Of a DNA stretch of 14,042 nucleotides, positions 11,250 through 14,042 are shown piece by piece. Where the stretch lies: the NCBI GenBank assembly GCA_958402075.1, contig CATXSD010000064.1, positions 1 to 14,042 on the forward strand, given 5' to 3'. How positions within the stretch are numbered: position 1 is the first letter of the stretch; every line of letters begins with the position of its first letter. Made by a program: the position numbers and the translations under genes. This DNA is from Mediterranea massiliensis (lineage in GTDB: Bacteria > Bacteroidota > Bacteroidia > Bacteroidales > Bacteroidaceae). Under the pieces are notes generated by a model. The model was given only the letters and a program-made list of their open reading frames with translations, was not told where the DNA came from and did not search any database.

Positions 11250-14042
11250 TTAAAATGTTACTTCAAGACCGAAAATAAATTGTCTTGTATTGGGATAACC
11301 GAATACAACCAAGTTGCTGTCAGGCTCAGGGTCGTAACCTGTAAATTCAGTAATAGTCCATAAGTTACGTCCAGTAAAGAACAAGTTAACATTTTGCATA
11401 TCTCCCAAACGTTTTAATACATTCTTGGGAAGAGCATATTGAACTGTCAGATTCTTCAGACGAATAAATGATGCGTTTTCAATTAAATGATCATCAAATT
11501 GGATAACTTCGCCTGCAGCAGGTATATCTGTAACTTGTCCCGGTGTTGTCCATATGTTTAACATATTGGTTGTCTGATTGTAGTTCTTTGCTGCCATTAC
11601 TGAGTTTTCGATGAAATAGTCGTCGTTGTTGAGCAAATATTTTTTGGCTGCCCATGTGAAATCTGCGCTAACAGACAGACCTTTCCATGCCAATTCAGTT
11701 CCGAAACCGCCGGTAAGAGGAGCAAACATGTCCTTACCAATCAGTACGGCATCTCTTTCCTCATTATAGACTTTGGTAAGATTGCCATCCTTGTCATACC
11801 ACATTTGTTTACCATCACGAGGATCGATTCCAGCTCTGCGTACCGTATAGAATTCACCAACGGAATGTCCTACCTTATACATCAAACCATAATCAGGGAG
11901 GGCGTATTCGTCACGACCATTGAAAAGTTCTGTAATCTCATTCTTGTTGTAGTTGAAATTAGCTTTTACGCTCCAATAGAACTGGCTGTTCTTAATGATG
12001 TCCAAATCAAAGTTTACATCTACACCCTTATTGACCATGGAACCAATGTTGCCACTGCCAGAGCCAAAACCTGTCGTATATGAATACGGAATATCCATTA
12101 ACATATCGCTTGTTTTCTTATGGTAAAAATCAATGTCCAAGCCGACGCGGTCAAACAGACGGAAGTTGACTCCAACGTTTGCAGCTGCGACAGTTTCCCA
12201 AGTTAAGTCGTAATTACTTGCTTGAGAGATTCCAAGAGTACCTCCTCCATTATAGGTGTTGCTTCCACTACCAATCAAGCCAAAATAAGAATAATCTGAA
12301 ATACTCGAGTTACCGGTTGTTCCATAACTGGCCTTCAGCTGAAGGTCATTAATCCAATCTACATCACTTAAGAAATTCTCTTTCTTTAGATCCCACATGA
12401 CACCCGCAGACCAGAAGTTTGACCAACGATGATCTGGAGCAAATTTGGAACTACCGTCGCGGCGGAAAGCTAAATCTACATAATATTTTGAATCATAATT
12501 ATAGCTTCCTGTAAAGAACATAGAGTTGAAAACCGTTTCTGTAACAGAATGACTCAAATCGCTGATACTAACAGTCGTACCTTGTGTAAGCTTCATCTGT
12601 CGGATATCGGTCTGGCCGCTTGTAAATACTCCGAACCCATTGCTCTTGGAGATGATGGATTCTTGTCCGGCGAGCAATGTTACATTGTGGTTGTCAATGT
12701 TGAATTTGTATTCTGCAGTATTTGTATAAGTAAATGCATAATATCTGGTGAACGATTCTTGGCGATATCCTTCACCACCTTTGTAAGTATCTCCCATCGG
12801 GGTCTTCAAATCTTCTGTCGGGAATCCTTGGTTGGAAATGGTGTAGTCATAAGAATCTACAGCTTGTTGAGCTCTGATGGTCAATCCTTTTATAGGGGTT
12901 AGCTCTTCGTATAAATTGATATTAGCCGTTACATTACGTCTTTGTACATCGCGATTCTGGTTGATGTATTCAACGGTGGGCTTTTGAGAATAATGCAAAT
13001 ACATGGCCTTATCTCCCCATTGGATATTACCATTTTCGTCAAAAGTATAGTAATAAGGAGAGTCATAGGGGAGGGTTACACGGGCAAAATAAGCCGGATT
13101 GGTACCATAAATTCCGCTTGCCTGGATTTCGTTGTTTTGTTCATATTGAGAGAAACCCAAATTAGATTGCATACCAACTTTTAACCATTTCTTTATTCGG
13201 GCATCGAAATTGAAACGGAGGGATTCACGGCGAATGCCTGACTGGTCAATGATACCTTCCTGGTCATGATGGTTGACAGACAAATAATAAGACGTGTTTG
13301 AACCACCACCGCGTACACTTGCATCTAATGTATAAGTAGGAGCGTGTCCGTCAAATATCTCATTACGCCAATTAGTGTCAATTCCATATTTATATGCAGC
13401 GTCATATGCAGCTTGCGACACAGGTTGACCAATCATTTCGCGGAATTTGATATATTGGTCAGAGTTCATCATGTCAACCTTGTCTGTTACCATATTTGAG
13501 AAACCGACTTGGGCGCGCAAAGTTACGGTAGCCTTTTCCTCAAATTTACCTTTTTTACTTGTAATGACAATTACACCGTTGGCCGCACGGGAACCATAAA
13601 TTGCTGTGGATGCTGCATCCTTTAATACTGTAATGTTCTCAATATCACCAGGGTTAAGAGAATTGAACACGCTGGAGGATATCGGTGCACCATCCAATAT
13701 AAACAAGGGGGTTGTTCCTGCATTAATGGAGTTTACACCGCGCAAGCGAATAGATGCGACTGCCGTCGGGTCACCCGAATTAGACAAAACGGACAGACCA
13801 GAAACTTGTCCCGCTAATGCATCAGTGAAATTGGTAGTAGGTGATTTTTCCAATGTTTGGTTGCTGACTGTTCCTACAGAACCAACAACGGATCCGAGTT
13901 TTTTGCCAGAACCGTAACCTACGATGACAACCTCATCAAGCAATTCTGTGTTCGGCTTCAATACGATGTGTACATTAGGAGCGATTTCCACTTTTTGCTC
14001 TTGCATACCGATGTACGAAATCACCAAAGTCTTCGCGGAACT
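11250..14042 (-). CDS. SusC/RagA family TonB-linked outer membrane transporter, 5' end missing
   Basis: At least 930 residues are visible. The frame stays open to the window edge, beginning SSAKTLVISYIGMQEQ. This is the end of the N-terminal carboxypeptidase-regulatory-like domain, so the signal peptide and about the first 80-100 residues lie outside. A DEVVIVGYGSGKK segment (TonB-box region of SusC proteins) leads into the plug domain (NFTDALAGQVSGLSV, RLRGVNSINAG, PLFILDGAPI, ENITVLKDAASTAIYGSRAANGVIVI). The barrel follows, with a RDGSSKFAPDHRW segment and the terminal FGLEVTF ending in Phe, as expected for outer membrane insertion. It imports bound ligand across the outer membrane with TonB-ExbBD energy, with SusD as partner. 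A TTG at 14027 is inside the gene and is not the start. Confidence 0.95.
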   Translation of the reverse strand, partial: SSAKTLVISYIGMQEQKVEIAPNVHIVLKPNTELLDEVVIVGYGSGKKLGSVVGSVGTVSNQTLEKSPTTNFTDALAGQVSGLSVLSNSGDPTAVASIRLRGVNSINAGTTPLFILDGAPISSSVFNSLNPGDIENITVLKDAASTAIYGSRAANGVIVITSKKGKFEEKATVTLRAQVGFSNMVTDKVDMMNSDQYIKFREMIGQPVSQAAYDAAYKYGIDTNWRNEIFDGHAPTYTLDASVRGGGSNTSYYLSVNHHDQEGIIDQSGIRRESLRFNFDARIKKWLKVGMQSNLGFSQYEQNNEIQASGIYGTNPAYFARVTLPYDSPYYYTFDENGNIQWGDKAMYLHYSQKPTVEYINQNRDVQRRNVTANINLYEELTPIKGLTIRAQQAVDSYDYTISNQGFPTEDLKTPMGDTYKGGEGYRQESFTRYYAFTYTNTAEYKFNIDNHNVTLLAGQESIISKSNGFGVFTSGQTDIRQMKLTQGTTVSISDLSHSVTETVFNSMFFTGSYNYDSKYYVDLAFRRDGSSKFAPDHRWSNFWSAGVMWDLKKENFLSDVDWINDLQLKASYGTTGNSSISDYSYFGLIGSGSNTYNGGGTLGISQASNYDLTWETVAAANVGVNFRLFDRVGLDIDFYHKKTSDMLMDIPYSYTTGFGSGSGNIGSMVNKGVDVNFDLDIIKNSQFYWSVKANFNYNKNEITELFNGRDEYALPDYGLMYKVGHSVGEFYTVRRAGIDPRDGKQMWYDKDGNLTKVYNEERDAVLIGKDMFAPLTGGFGTELAWKGLSVSADFTWAAKKYLLNNDDYFIENSVMAAKNYNQTTNMLNIWTTPGQVTDIPAAGEVIQFDDHLIENASFIRLKNLTVQYALPKNVLKRLGDMQNVNLFFTGRNLWTITEFTGYDPEPDSNLVVFGYPNTRQFIFGLEVTF

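Noticed and set aside
1..14042. CRISPR arrays, insertion sequences, integrases, restriction-modification or toxin-antitoxin genes
   Set aside because: No regular repeat-spacer pattern, no transposase or recombinase motifs, and no matching gene pairs were seen on either strand.

Overview
The window looks like a chromosomal segment of a gut-type Bacteroidales bacterium, probably Bacteroides or Phocaeicola. The reasons are a SusC/SusD outer-membrane pair, a fimbrillin-like lipoprotein, promoters of the Bacteroidetes type (TTTG, then 19-21 nt, then TAnnTTTG), few Shine-Dalgarno sequences, and a thymidine kinase and RsmI of Bacteroides character. The species cannot be fixed from the sequence alone.

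Positions 1-5768 hold housekeeping genes. On the minus strand are the 5' part of a tRNA-Lys(UUU) with its own clear promoter, an AI-2E/PerM-family membrane protein, and thymidine kinase (tdk). Overlapping divergent promoter elements separate tdk from a plus-strand run: a conserved-looking coiled-coil/Pro-rich protein of unknown function, rsmI (16S rRNA 2'-O-methyltransferase), and a coiled-coil lipoprotein that ends in a strong intrinsic terminator. A YjjG-type HAD nucleotidase and a MarC-family membrane protein follow. The MarC gene has its own promoter and ends at a hairpin terminator with a perfect 13-bp outer stem.

Positions 5769-5941 contain no gene. They hold a nested imperfect inverted repeat just past the 3' end of the fimbrillin-like gene.

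Positions 5942-14042 are an accessory surface locus read entirely on the minus strand. In transcription order it encodes a SusC/RagA TonB-dependent transporter (5' end cut by the window edge), a SusD/RagB lipoprotein, a Calx-beta-containing lipoprotein in the SusE-like position, an intrinsic terminator, a secreted C10 (streptopain-type) cysteine peptidase with extra C-terminal domains, and, 4 nt later, a fimbrillin-like lipoprotein. Base composition falls at the boundary: sampled 60-base lines are 50-53% G+C on the housekeeping side and 40-42% in this locus.

The locus has no glycoside hydrolase or other carbohydrate enzyme in view. A SusCD pair next to a secreted protease suggests protein or glycoprotein capture and peptide uptake, similar in logic to RagAB, rather than ordinary polysaccharide use. 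This is the window's best candidate for an undescribed system. The terminator just before the protease suggests that the protease and fimbrillin genes are expressed by limited read-through.
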